This document shows, piece by piece, positions 49,488 to 61,215 of a stretch of DNA of 64,000 nt. The notes beneath the pieces were generated by a model. The model did no database searches, had not been told where the DNA came from, and saw nothing but the letters and a program-made list of their open reading frames with translations. The stretch is taken from positions 624,705 to 688,704 of the forward strand of contig JXTC01000032.1 of the NCBI GenBank assembly GCA_002914845.1. Direction: 5' to 3'. The stretch's first letter is position 1. Every line of letters begins with the position of its first letter. The stretch is from Trema orientale (lineage: Eukaryota; Streptophyta; Magnoliopsida; Rosales; Cannabaceae). Both the position numbers and the translations under genes were made by a program.

Positions 49488-50464
49488 TATATATATATAT
49501 ATACTTTTGTATATAAGCTATATCAACCAGTTCTAAATATCTGTTTTATTATTGAAATTGATAGTAATCGAATCGTGGGCACAATATGTAAATCGTCAAA
49601 ATCAAATCTCTAGTACAATATTCTAATTAGTTATGAAATTACAGTCTTCCAAATAAAATATATAAAATATTAAATAATACATGTAATAGAATTAAATACA
49701 TAATAACAACAAAATCAGTTCAATAATTTTACAACAAAATTAATTACAATCTTCTGTTTTTTCTTTTTTTTTCCTTCCTTCATAATAAACTCTTCATTCT
49801 TTTCTTCACGGATAAAAAGACCAAAATTATCCAGCAATCACGTATAACTGATTTTTTATTGTTGTTTTAAATACATAATATATACAGACAAATATATCTA
49901 AATAAATATATGAATATGTACAAAATTTGGCTCAGATGTATCGAAGTGTCATTAATATATGGCAAATTAGTATGATAATGTATTTTCGAATCTTTATCTG
50001 ACTACCTAAGAAACTCTTTTGTAGAGATATTTCTGGCAATTAGACAAACATCTGAAACATTATCAACATGCATAAAAATCTGCCATATATATTATGCCAA
50101 TCAAATAAGGATGAAATCATAGGAGTATGATGGAGGTTTGCCCAAAAACTACCAAGTGAATAAAGGCAATAGAAAAAGAAAAATAATTTTCAAAAGAAAG
50201 TTCGGGAAAAAATACTGGGAAAATGGATATAAATGATATGTAAAAACAGAAGAGAATCACAAAGAAGGAAAAATATGCTTTCCTCTTAAATACATTTTAT
50301 TTTTAAAGTCTCGGAATTTTATCCTTTTTACAGAGAGTTACAAAAAAAAATAGAGATCATATAGAGTATATGAATACAAAAGAGGAATACACATGCTCTG
50401 AGAGAGATGAAATGCGAGAGAAAAGCAGAGACAGAAGATCTAGAAATAGAAGGGGAAAGATGAA

Positions 50465-52092
50465 TATTGGTTAGAATATGCAACTATAAAATCACACACT
50501 CTCGTAGAAGTGCACACGGTCACAAGTAATATAGATATGGAAGTAGAGTATTAAATCCACAAGGATTGATTTCTAATTCAATGCTAAGTATCAAAATTAT
50601 CTCAATCCTAACTTTATTCAAACAAATGAAATATAGATTTTAAATAAATAAAACAAAGAAAACTACACCATCATGTAAAATAAATGTAAGCAAGCAATAA
50701 AAAAAAATGTCTAAGTTTACTAATTCCCCAACTATCCTTTAAACACACAATCTCCCAATTTCCCTTTTAAATTAACTAATCCATTAGAGTTGTCAACCGA
50801 GAATTCGAATGTATTCACAAATTCCTTTCCAAGACAAAAGTGAAAATACCAAGACAAGCTAATATGTTACTCCTAACATAAATTGACAAGATTCATTAAG
50901 TTTAATAATTCTCAAAGAGGTTGCACAAGTCATATAGATATATTCCTATCCTATGCAAACTTACCCTAAACTAGGTAATCTTATGTTGTTTTACCTAAGT
51001 CCAAATTTCTAATCCCCTTTTCAAGTTCATAGAAATTTCTCTCAGCAATCTATTTAGTGATCAATTAAATAGAAGCAATAAGTATAAGGTAAAACAAATA
51101 ACTCAACAATAGATTCTATCAATGAAAGAAAAGAAATAAGCAAACACAAGATACTAGGTTGATTCACATAGTAAAACTAGACAAAAAAGAATTTAGTTCA
51201 TAATATTAATTGAGAACAATAACATTTTAATACAATAAATTCAAGAAATACAAAATAGCAAAGAGAAAAGAGTTTTAGAATTCTCCCTCTTTGAAAAGTT
51301 AAAGGTGTTTACGGAGGTTGTCAATTTTCTCCTTCAAACTTGGTTCTTGCTCTCTTGAATCCTCCCTCAAAGATTTGCTTTCAACAATATCACTCTCTAA
51401 ATATGAAAAAAAATAAAGAAAAACTCACAAGAAAAAGAAGAAAAGATGGTACGAACAAAGAATAGTTTTGATGTTGTGGAGGAAATCAAGAAATGGAGGC
51501 TTAGAGCATAATTTCTTCTTCTTCTTCCATGGCTGCCTCCATTTCTTTCTTTCTATCCTATCATGCCTCTTTCAACTCCAAAGATAGGGTTTTAAAGAGG
51601 TGGCTCGTCCAAACTTAAGGCAGGCCGAATTTGGATTCTTGGATCGTCAAAAAGTTAATCTCGGCCGTCAATTATTGACCTAGGACGCAGAAGGTAGCAC
51701 TGCAGCACCATTTTTGCCACTGCAGCACCAAAAGTTTCTAGAGTTGGCACTGCAGCGCTACTTTTGGCACTGCAACCCCACTTTTCTACTGGTCTAGCAC
51801 ATCGGCTTTCCGGGTGCACCATTTCTTCGTTTTAGCTTCGATTTGCATCATTTTCATTGCGTTACGCCCGTATCGGATTCAACTTCGATCTTAATGGTTT
51901 GAAAAACTCATTTGTGAGGCACAAATTCATCTCATTTTGTGTCAAACACCTTTGTTTCGTTCTCTTATCAACACAAACAAACAAAACATCAAAATTATAA
52001 GAAAAGTAATTGAAACAACTTAATATAAATAAGAACATAGCAAAACTTAAGGCAACTTAGCACTAGATAACTCCAATTTTATGGAGTAAATA
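50465..52092. mobile_element. 1.63-kb insertion with perfect 5-bp target duplication, class unknown
   Basis: ATGAA at 50460-50464 is repeated at 52093-52097. The neighbouring direct repeat at 54576-54590 shows the empty site (AAAGATGAACAGTTGAC). The insert begins TATTGGTTAG and ends AGTAAATA, so the tips are TATT...AATA rather than TG...CA. ACTCCA/TGGAGT forms a small hairpin at 52070-52087. Interior words GTGCACACGGTCACAAGTAA and CCACAAGGATTGATTTCTAA occur near 50510-50580. A GCACTGCAGCACC-type repeat is present three to four times at 51690-51780. No protein. A solo LTR or other non-autonomous retroelement with unusual tips is most likely. Confidence 0.75.
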
Positions 52093-52315
52093 ATGAACAG
52101 TTGACAAACAAAAGAGAGAGCAAAAGACCAAAAGGCAATAATGGTCAAAACCCTATCAGACCAAGAGTTGGCGGAGATACTAAAGCACCACTAAAATGAC
52201 ACAAAAGCCAGGTGCAATCCCTCAAACAAAATAAATAGAGAAGGATATTTTCGCCAAACCACAAATAACAAAACTGAAAGGACAAAAAAACCACACCCAT
52301 ACTATTACCACGGAG
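52093..52315 (-). repeat. direct repeat within Helitron B 5' region, first copy
   Basis: Matches 54580-54805: TGAACAGTTGACAAACAAAA, CCTATCAGACCAAGAGTT, AAATAAATAGAGAAGGATAT and AAAGGACAAAAAAACCACAC in the same order. The preceding part of this copy (about 50370-50464) was cut off by the 1.63-kb insertion. A weaker third relative lies near 52660-52740. Confidence 0.8.
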
Positions 52316-53529
52316 AGTAATCCCAAGGGCAATACAGTCACACCATTTAAAGGTGATGGGAGAAAAAAAAAAGAAGAAGCAAAAAACATTACTATTGATG
52401 AGTGAAAAAAGATAGTATTGCGAATATACAAAACATATTTGGAAAAATACAGCAATTTCTAATACCAGAAAGAAAAAAAGATTGCTTGTTATATATCAAT
52501 AGAAGCCAATATACACGGCAATTTTTGGGCAATTAACATATTACTCCATATGATAATAGAATTTGTAATCATCATCGTCAAAACATATTCAAAAGACAGA
52601 TCAAGAGCTGAACATTGATGAAATAATATAAGGAGCTAAGGAAAAGATCAAAAAACACCAGAGTCAATCCCTCAGCCAAAACTCACACAAAAAAGGAACC
52701 TAGCCAAATCACAAATAGCGAAGATAAAAAAGACCAAACAGTTGTACCCACGAAGTAATCATAGAAAAGCATCGCAAGGACAAAACCACCGAATGGTGCC
52801 ACTTAAAGCCCGAAAAAACTAAGGAAAAAAGAGAAGCAAGAAGAAAGAAGGGGTAAAATATTGTTCTTATTTCTAGAATAAAATCACTTTATTGCATAGT
52901 GCATACTTGCACAACTTTGAAAACAGAACAAACAAAGACTAACAGTTAACATAGAAAGAGAGAAAGAGAGAGAGAGAGAGAGGGAGAAAAAGGGAAGAAG
53001 AAATGCTAGATACAAATATTCGACCAAAGAACAAAAGGAAAGATAATATCAGACATAAAAGACTGTAATGAAATATGGAAACATTTTCTAATTTCTAATC
53101 GATAAATAAAAAAGATGAAAATAGGAATAGTACACACTAATAGAAAACATAACAGAATTTAACTAAATCAGAAACCAAGGACAAAAATACAAAGATAAAT
53201 ACTGAAACAATGCGTACTACCAACAATACAATACTTAAAAGAATAATGTAGTTGAGTGGATAATTTGATTGATTTTTTTTTTTAAAAAAAAAACGGATAC
53301 AAGGGTTTTATTGTAAAAGAAATTTATGCGATGTTTACTAATTCATAAAGGTGGGAAGGGAATGAAGGGGAAAAAGAATAGAGAAGAATTGGAAACAATA
53401 AATAGAGAAAGTTATGATTACATTTTATATATTTATATACCAATTAGTTGTACATAAAAGAGAATGTATCTCCCTTTCCCATTCTCATTTTTCTCTATTA
53501 CGGAAAAAAAACAGACATTTTATTAAAAT

Positions 53530-54130
53530 GAAATATAAAATAACAATTCTGAGGTCACTCATGCAAAGTAACAGATCGTCTAAAGTGAAAATGGAGGCAA
53601 TAATCAATACTAAAAAAATCGGAAAGGGTAAACAAATGTCAAACAAAAAAACTTAAAAAAAAAAAAANAAAAAAAAAAGAAAAAAGAAAAAGAAAAAAGA
53701 CTCAGAAACTTACTGAATACAAAACCTATACTTTTCTACTCCTTTTTTTTTTTCCAATTTACATAACAAGAGAATATCAAGAAAGAATTAAATAACATGT
53801 CTCATCCCATAAATGTAAACTGACAGATCATATAAAGCAGAAATTGGGATAATGATCAATAGCAAAAAAATCTATTAATAACACATGAATTAAGAAAAAA
53901 ACACACTCAGAAGACTAACACGAAACCCTGATATTTTTAGTCAATTCACTGTTTTTTCTTCACTTTTTTTTTCTCAATGTGAATTATAACAAAATATCAA
54001 TATAGCATTAAATACTGATGTTGACATCATTAATGCAAAGTAACAGATTATCTAAAGTGAAAATAGAGGGAAGAATCAATACCCAAAAAATCGGAAAGGG
54101 TCAACAAATATCACACAGAAGAAAATTAAA
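53530..54130 (-). repeat. three diverged subrepeats in Helitron B 5' region
   Basis: ATGCAAAGTAACAGAT followed by CTAAAGTGAAAAT and AATCGGAAAGGGT occurs at about 53561-53630 and 54031-54100, with a weaker third copy at 53815-53880. The segment also holds a long poly(A) tract with the single N at 53668. Confidence 0.65.
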
Positions 54131-54805
54131 AAAAAAGGACAAATTATTCCGAAAATGCTCTAGAACAAGATTCAGGAATTTTCATGACAAAAAAATTAGG
54201 AAAAACATAAGCAATTTCATAGATCAACAAAGATAAAACTCAAATACAATATAACAAACAAATACAACAAACATCACATAAAATATAAAATTATTTCTAA
54301 AGAACAGAGATTCAAACGGAAAAAATACCAGAGAAAGGGAGGACATCACCACACAACATACCACGCTTCAAATCCAAGCGGAGAAGTAGTAATCAATGGA
54401 CAAAAAAAATCAAAAAATAGAAGGTAAAAAAGGGAGAAAAATAATGGGAAAAAAGGACCCATGTGAAATGGAATAGAGAGAACCATCAGACAAAGAGAAA
54501 AAAGAGGAATACCCATGCTCGGAGAGAGACGAAATTAGAGAGAGAAGCAGAGAGAGGAGATCCGAGAATAGACAGAGAAAGATGAACAGTTGACAAACAA
54601 AAGAGAGAGCAAAGGAACAAAAGGCAATAATGGTTAAAATCCTATCAGACCAAGAGTTAGCATAGATACCAAAGCACCGCTCAAATGACAAAAAAGCCAG
54701 ATGCACTCCTTCACACAAAATAAATAGAGAAGGATATTTTCGCCAAACCGCAAATAAAAATTGAAAGGACAAAAAAACCACACATACACACACTATTACC
54801 ACACA

Positions 54806-55287
54806 CACACTATTTTCATTTTATTTTATTTTATTGCTGTTTTCTTGGACTTTTACGATAGGAAAGTGAAATGGATTTTATTTTACTTACTAGTTTCATG
54901 TGTTTAGCATTTACGACATGAGAAGCTCAAAACAGTAAACGAAAACTGAGATACAAAATGACACAAAACTTGAGAACCGCGAAAAAAAGAATAAAGAAAA
55001 AAAGTAGTACAGTAACGACATCACACCTGAGTCCCTGATAGCCGACGGATAACTAAATTGCAAGATACATGTAATTGTAAACGACATTAATATTGGAAAC
55101 GATAATACTGGAATGTCAAATTTTCAAAACAACCAAAAGCGACACTGAAAATAAAAGTTGAAATGACAACAACATGATAAATTGACTATAGATGGACAAC
55201 GAAGCTAAGAAAAAACGACAATATTATTGTGAATGACAACAAAATATCAAGAAAGGACAATAAGAGGAAAAGACAAAAAATAATGCT
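54806..55287. other. gene-free stretch
   Basis: Purine-rich, with recurring GACAACA and AACGACA words. The same texture resumes after the solo LTR at 57677-57860, so both pieces were one block before that insertion. No gene recognised. Confidence 0.4.
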
Positions 55288-55292
55288 AAAAT

Positions 55293-57671
55293 TGTCACGA
55301 CCCAAACCCCGAGCCAGAGGCAGAAGAGGAATTTCACAAGTGAAAATTCATAATTTATTTTATAAAATTTTAGAAACTGAAATTCTTCTAGAATAACGAC
55401 AACTAGTTTAAAAACGACAGCTTCGATAAAAGTTTACAAAAATAGTTCAAATTATAAATTCCCACAATTTGTGATCACCACTAGACATAGACTGTTAATA
55501 ATAGTAATAAAACATACATACGCAACACCATTGTCATCACAAGTAGGCATAATAGAAAATGCAGGATAAATCCAAGGTATGAGCATTAAATGTTATTACA
55601 CATCCAAAGTGAGTTACTAAGTAGTTACCAACTACTAAACTAGCAATATTCTTCCAGTCCTAGTCACTCTGCTCCGAAGTTGCCTAAGTCATACTGTACA
55701 CTACTCGAGAGGGGGGAAAGATAAGGGGGTGAGCATTTACATGCTCAGTAGGAATTCAATTACCTTTTTGGTATGAATGCAACTTTTGAAACCTGCATGG
55801 TTAGTACCTTTCCAAAAATCCAGTTATAAAACAAGTTTACAAATATTCAAGATCAATCACATATTCAAAATCAAAATCAAAACCGAAGTCACCATGTTGT
55901 ACATATCATAAATTAACCAAGTACAAGTATGAGCTCTCATCCTCTCATCACAGTCCTGTAATACCTTTTGAACAGAGGTACCCAGCATTCTGACACTACT
56001 CGGAGGCGTGTCAACAAATCCTGCGCAGGGGCCTAGGTCTCTCACCTAGCGCTGCAGCAACTCGCCAGCGATCTAAATACCAAGATGCTAAAATGGAACT
56101 CAAGTGAGTGATCCTATGGTAGGTACAACATTTTACAGAATATGTAATAACCATGCATCAAGTATATCAAGAAATCATGCTTTAAAACTCATTTGGTATT
56201 ATTCTGGGATTTAAAGAAAATTATACAGCATAACGGTTGTATTTTTCCAAAATCAAAATTTTTAACCTGCATAAAAATCATACAAACCAATCCCAGAACA
56301 ATCCAATATATCTCAACAATTCACAAGTTCATCAAATATCCATTCAAATTATTAAAATCCATGAAAATCGATAATTTCAAGAAATAGGTTATAATGCATA
56401 ATTTAAAATAAAATAAGTTGAAAACTTGGTAATTGAACCCCTACCTCGCTGGGATAGCTAGACTAAGCTATCGGCGCTCGTAGATTCTCCCGTTGGTCAC
56501 CCGGTCGTTCGGAAGGTCATTTCGGGATCTCGTGAGCTCGCTTTGAGGGGTGATTTTCCAAACGAGGCCTCAAATTGCGAAATGGAGGTCACCACTGAAT
56601 TCAAAGCACCCAAAAACGTTGGGTTAGACATATAATTCAATTAATTTGGGCCTCGGGCCCGTGGCACGCAAATCGAGGCGAAATTCCGAGCCTCGTGTCT
56701 CAGATTTCGTGCCAACTCAAAATTTATTGATGTTTTATATCAAAACTCGTCTCTTGACCTTACTTAGTCCAATTCCGAAGTCCAATTTCAGTTTCGAGGT
56801 CTCTAGCTCAAATTTGGGCTTAATTAGAAACTAATTAGAAAAGTTACAAAAATACCATTTTCTGAAAATATTTAGATAAACGCCACAAAATTCAGACCTA
56901 AATTTCTCTCAATCCGTTCATCCATTTTTCACAAATCTACCACCCATTCTCCTATCTTAAACCATATTTTTATCTCCAAAAGTTTCATGAGCATTGGATG
57001 AACATAGCAAAATAATTGCACAAATACCAATTTTTCGTGACGAAAATGCCATAAAAAGTTTTAGGAGCTCACCGGAGCTTCTTGGCCGGAAATTTGTAGC
57101 AGTGAGTGGCTGGGCTAGACTCAAGGGAGCTTGGGCTTCCTTTTCACAGCGGTGGGTGGCAGCTATGGGCGGTGGAAGGCCGGAATTCACCGCGTTTGGC
57201 CGCGACTTCGCGCCTTTGTTTCTCGCGCTTGGCTGCGCGATGGTGGCCGGAAATGGGCGGCGTCTGGTCACCGGTCAGCTGGGAAGAGACTCCGGCTAGA
57301 GTTGGGTGGTGGGTCAACGCCGGTGGCCAGATTTGTGCCGCGCAAGGGAGAAGGTCGAAAGGAAAAAGAAGAAGAAGAAGAAAGAACGTGAGGGGAAGAG
57401 AGAAAGTTAGGGATTTAAGTGATTTGGGGGATTTGTGACACTTGTCACTTATGGGCTGGTGACCCAACTTCTCAAAATTAAATTTTAACCCCAAGTTTTG
57501 AATTTTGTCTTCATTTAAGTCCTCAAAATCTGATTTTGACCCCAACTTCAAATATTTATATTATTTTAGTCCAAATATGAATTTAATTCAATTTCCATCT
57601 CTTTTATTTATTTTTAATTCCCAATTTTGTGAGAGGACTAAAATACCCTTATAAAAATCAAGGTTTTTACA
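55293..57671. mobile_element. solo LTR, about 2.38 kb, with perfect target duplication
   Basis: Begins TGTCACGACCCAAACCCC and ends GTTTTTACA, with identical AAAAT pentamers at 55288-55292 and 57672-57676. No internal region or second LTR is adjacent, so it is a solo LTR left by recombination between the two LTRs of a full element. The length, the TGTCACGACCC start and the GC-richer centre (57000-57400) fit a large Ty3/gypsy LTR, possibly of the Tekay/Del type. Open frames in the GC-rich part are incidental. The perfect target duplication suggests moderate age. Confidence 0.85.
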
Positions 57672-57676
57672 AAAAT

Positions 57677-58470
57677 ACTTAAAAATGGCAATGAAGGATA
57701 AGTGACAACTAACTTGGAAATCGAGAAGAAAAAAATTAAAAGGAGAACATCAAAACTGGAAATCGACGACAAAAAACAACAACATAATGATAATAACGAT
57801 ATTGGTACAAGAAAATTGTAATAAAAGGCAAAAAAACATGAGGAAAAGAAAAAAAGCTAACAAGAACAAACATTATTGAGATTTTTAATACTAAAAAAAA
57901 GGTTAATATCACCCATGGTCAATTGGTCATAGAGTTATGATCTTTGTATTGCTTTAGCATTTTAAATATGGTTTTCGGATTATTTCAAATTTATTCATAT
58001 ATTTTATAAGGGATATGTGCAAAAAAATATTCTGAAGTATGACATTTTCGCAATTTTAACTTTGTCTTTTGCTTTGTGCAAAATTATAACTCCAGATTTT
58101 AAATTTATACAAATTTGTACCTTTTGTGTACAAATTGGGTAATTTGTACTAACTATTTTAAGTTATTTTAAATAAGTTTCTTGTATTAGTCAGTAGAAAT
58201 AAGATATCCTCAATTCAGATTCTGTATTTAGTGAAAAATTTATTAGTCAATTTATATACATAAGGTACAAATTTACAAAAATTTAAAATATAGAGGTATA
58301 ATTTTGCACAAGCCAAAAAATATGGTTAAATTTATAGAAAGGCTATACTTTAAAGTTTTTTTTATTTTTTTTATTTTTCCATAGATGGTCATTTTATAAT
58401 TTATGAATTGACTATTTTTGACAAAAAAACTCATAGTGTAACAATAACAAAAGTAAGAATTATTGATTAT
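57677..58470. other. gene-free stretch
   Basis: Purine-rich part to about 57860, then AT-rich sequence with TTTGTAC and ACAAATT words near 58100-58300. No gene recognised. The LINE remnant begins at its end without a visible 5' untranslated region. Confidence 0.4.
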
Positions 58471-58474
58471 TTTG

Positions 58475-60145
58475 AATCTTTGTAGAATCCCGGCAATTGA
58501 GGAAATTAAAACAACAGTTTGGGATATGAATTCTTTAAAAGCAGCAGAGCTAGAGCTAGATGGTATGCCAATTTGTCTTATAAAACTTACTGGGATATTT
58601 TGGAGCCACAAATTATTGACTTTGTGTGAGAGTTTTTCATTTCCAGAAGATTCACTAAAAACATCAACTAGACCTTTATAACTCTTATCCCAAAGAAAAA
58701 TGAGGCTTCTCACTTTGACAATTATCGCGCTATAAGTTTATGTAATGTGAGCTATAAAATTGTCTCGAAACTCTTAGCTAACAGGCTATGAAGTATTTTA
58801 CCAATGCTGATTTCACCCTTTCAATAAGCATTTGTCCTCGGCAGATGGATTATAGAGAACTCTATTTTGGTTCAGGAAATTATGCACACAATTAAAAGGA
58901 AAAGAGGCAAGGGTGGACTAATGGGAATTAAGTTAGATATGTCTAAAGCCTATGACAGGATTGAATAGTCGTTTCTCCGACGAGTCTTGCAAGCTAATGG
59001 CTTTTGTGAGTAGTTCTATTGACTTGATCAACTTTTGTATTTCCTCGGTTACCTTTTCTATTTTACTCAACGGTAGTCCCCTTCAAAGTTTCCAACCAAA
59101 CTGCAGTTTGCATCAAGGAGACCCCATGTCTCCTTATCTTTTCATTCTTTGTAATGAGGTTCTCTCAAAGCTTTTATTGAAGGAGGAATCTTTGGTACTC
59201 TTCATGGTGTGAAAATAGCAAGAAATGCTCCTGCAATTTTCTATCTCATATTTGTTGATGACACAGTCTTGTTTACCTAGGTAAATAAGGATGAAGTTGG
59301 AACTATCCTGAAATGCATTCAGTTATATGAATCGTGGTCAGGGCAATGAGTAAATAAAGAAAAATCTGGTTTATTTTTCTCTAAAAACATATCAGAGTTG
59401 CTGAAATATGAAGTTTTTAACCTTATCAATGTCCCTTATACCTCAAAGGAGACAACGTATTTAGGAAATCCATTATTCCTTTCAAGCCGTAGGGTAAGAG
59501 ACTTTCAAAAGGTAAAGGAGAAAATTTTATTTCGGCTTGAAGGGTGGAAGACTAAGTTCTTATCTTAACCAGGAAGAACAACGATAATTAAGCAAGTCGT
59601 TATGAATATTCCTTTGTACTCAATATCCACCTTTCTACTATCGACAACCATATGTGATGATATAGATGCTACTATCCAAAAAATCTCGTGGTTGGGGAGT
59701 TTGGATAAGAGTAGGTTTCTAGCGCTCAAAATGTGGGATGATATTTGTCAATCTAAGGCGTGTGGTAGCTTAGGTATTCACAGATTCAGAGATACGAATT
59801 TGGCCCTTCTTTCTAAATTGGGTTGGATCTTGGTAAATAGTGACTCATCCTTATGGATCCAGGTCCCGAAGGCAAAGTATTGTCCCATTGGATTATTCTG
59901 GGAGAATGACTACAACTCTTCCTTTGTTAAGAAAAGTATATCGAAGACTAGAGATGTAGTTTGTAGAGGTACTTGCTACCTGGTTGGAGGTGGGGATCAG
60001 CTATCCAGAATTCTCCTTGGATTTCTTGGATTAAAGGCAATAAACCGAAAGTTGCCCTCAGGCCACTTCACACAGGCCATCGTGAAGAGCTATGAGTTGC
60101 TAATCTCTTTATACAGAACACTAGGCAGTGGGCAAGCTGAAGCTA
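58475..60145 (+). pseudogene. L1-type LINE reverse transcriptase remnant
   Basis: Plus strand. Words PAIEEIKTTVWDMNSLKA and DGMP open the domain near 58490. GIKLDMSKAYDRIE near 58925 is motif A with its Asp kept. GDPMSPYLFILCNEVLS near 59125 is the next block, and FVDDTVLFT near 59253 is the YADD-type motif C with both Asp kept. The C-terminal part (59602-60000) reads RFLALKMWDDICQSKACG with LGIHRFRDTNLALLSKLGW, then a terminal zinc-knuckle-like region to about 60140 (TRQWAS). The endonuclease and first ORF are missing, which is usual for 5'-truncated LINE copies, and no poly(A) tail is obvious. Several stops and frame changes, plus a short deletion between motifs A and B, show it is dead. 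Confidence 0.9.
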
Positions 60146-61130
60146 GAGGTCCAAATTCTATCCCTCTCTCTTTTTATTTATTTTCTCCATAAATACTCTT
60201 CATTTAAGACTCAGTTTCTTTTACTAGAAACTCCATTCACTCCATTTACTAACTTAGGCTTCGGAGTCTCTTCGGCAAGTACTAGACTAGCATCTAGCAC
60301 CTCATTAAAATTTCCTCTAAATTTCTATCTTTTGTGTGTATAAACCAAATTTTTTTTCACTAAACATGAATATGAATTGATATTATTTTATTTTTATTTA
60401 CAAATACTCAAAATTTACTGAAGATAATTGTCAATACAAATCATTCAAATTTGTACTTAAGAATTTGCAAATATTTGTGAGAATTCTGAACATGGAGGTA
60501 CCAAAAAAATAAGATTAAAACTTATAAGCTAGAGTTATTATAACTCTATAAACACACTAAAGGCAAGTCATGAAGCCATATACGTATTAGACACGTGTCA
60601 ATAAGGAAAAGAAAAAAGGGAAATAGCTCGAGGACACGCCGTCGTCATCATTATTATTATTATTATTATATTTATTTAATTTTTGGACAAGATGGGAAAC
60701 GAAACAAATTTTGCCATAGGAGTGAAGAGTGAAGCAGTAACAGAAGAAGCAAACAAGTTGCTTCGAAACTATCCTCCAACGGCTATATAGCGGGTGAAGC
60801 CAAAATGAGAGCGTTAAGATCCTAAATTCAAAAGTTTCTCCCTAGAACTAGTAGTTCGATTATCTTCTCCTCTTCCTCCTAGGGTTTCTGGTTCAGCAAT
60901 TAAAACTCCACCCTCTACCATTCTCATTAACCCCTCTCTCTCTTTCTCCAAACATGGCGATCTTTCTACAATTTCCGCCCAAAACGAGCCGAATAGCGTG
61001 ATTGAGGAGTAGATTCCGTTCACCGTTAGCCTCTGTTACTCAATCCACGTACCGACCTTAAGCTTTGGTTTTCGTCTTCACAATTGATTCTCCCTATTTC
61101 GTCTCGAATCAGAAACCCACAAGTGATTTC
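60146..61130. other. gene-free stretch with possible promoter
   Basis: (ATT)n microsatellite at 60650-60669. A TATATAG box in GGCTATATAGCGG at about 60780 is followed by a CT-rich leader-like stretch (60885-60955), which resembles a plant promoter and 5' leader feeding into the gene fragments downstream. No start codon with a recognisable protein follows directly. Confidence 0.35.
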
Positions 61131-61215
61131 CATGACCCAGACTCGAATAAAGGCACTCGGGCCATGACCTCATTCATTGATAAGGGTTTGGTGTTCTATT
61201 GGGGCACCACTGAGA
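61131..61215 (+). pseudogene. fragment resembling a potassium-channel beta subunit (aldo-keto reductase fold)
   Basis: The frame reads FHDPDSNK, then TRAMTSFIDKGLVFYWGTTE. Plant KAB1 proteins have HRPDSS...VRAMNYVIDKGWAFYWGTSE in this place, so the fragment matches one exon's worth of that family with an internal shortening. No other KAB1 part (Tyr/Lys active site, cofactor-binding end) was found nearby. About 30 residues is short; the IDKG..FYWGT core is what makes chance unlikely. It may be a captured or duplicated gene fragment. Confidence 0.45.

Larger units (their letters stand above)
45691..54805 (-). mobile_element. Helitron B (minus strand), 5' part; continues at 34040-34806
   Basis: Host element of Helitron A. 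It contains the Rep and N-terminal helicase remnants at its low-coordinate end and a non-coding 5' region up to about 54800 at its high-coordinate end. That 5' region is the reverse match of 35580-38730. Its 3' end was probably lost near 34040, and no RPA-like gene is visible for it. The 5' terminus (TC) could not be fixed. It carries a 1.6-kb insertion and internal repeats. Confidence 0.7.

Noticed and set aside
57000-57440. Several overlapping open frames of about 85-135 residues on both strands in GC-rich DNA
   Set aside because: They lie inside the solo LTR, overlap one another in different frames and show no protein-family motif. High GC content alone explains the lack of stops.
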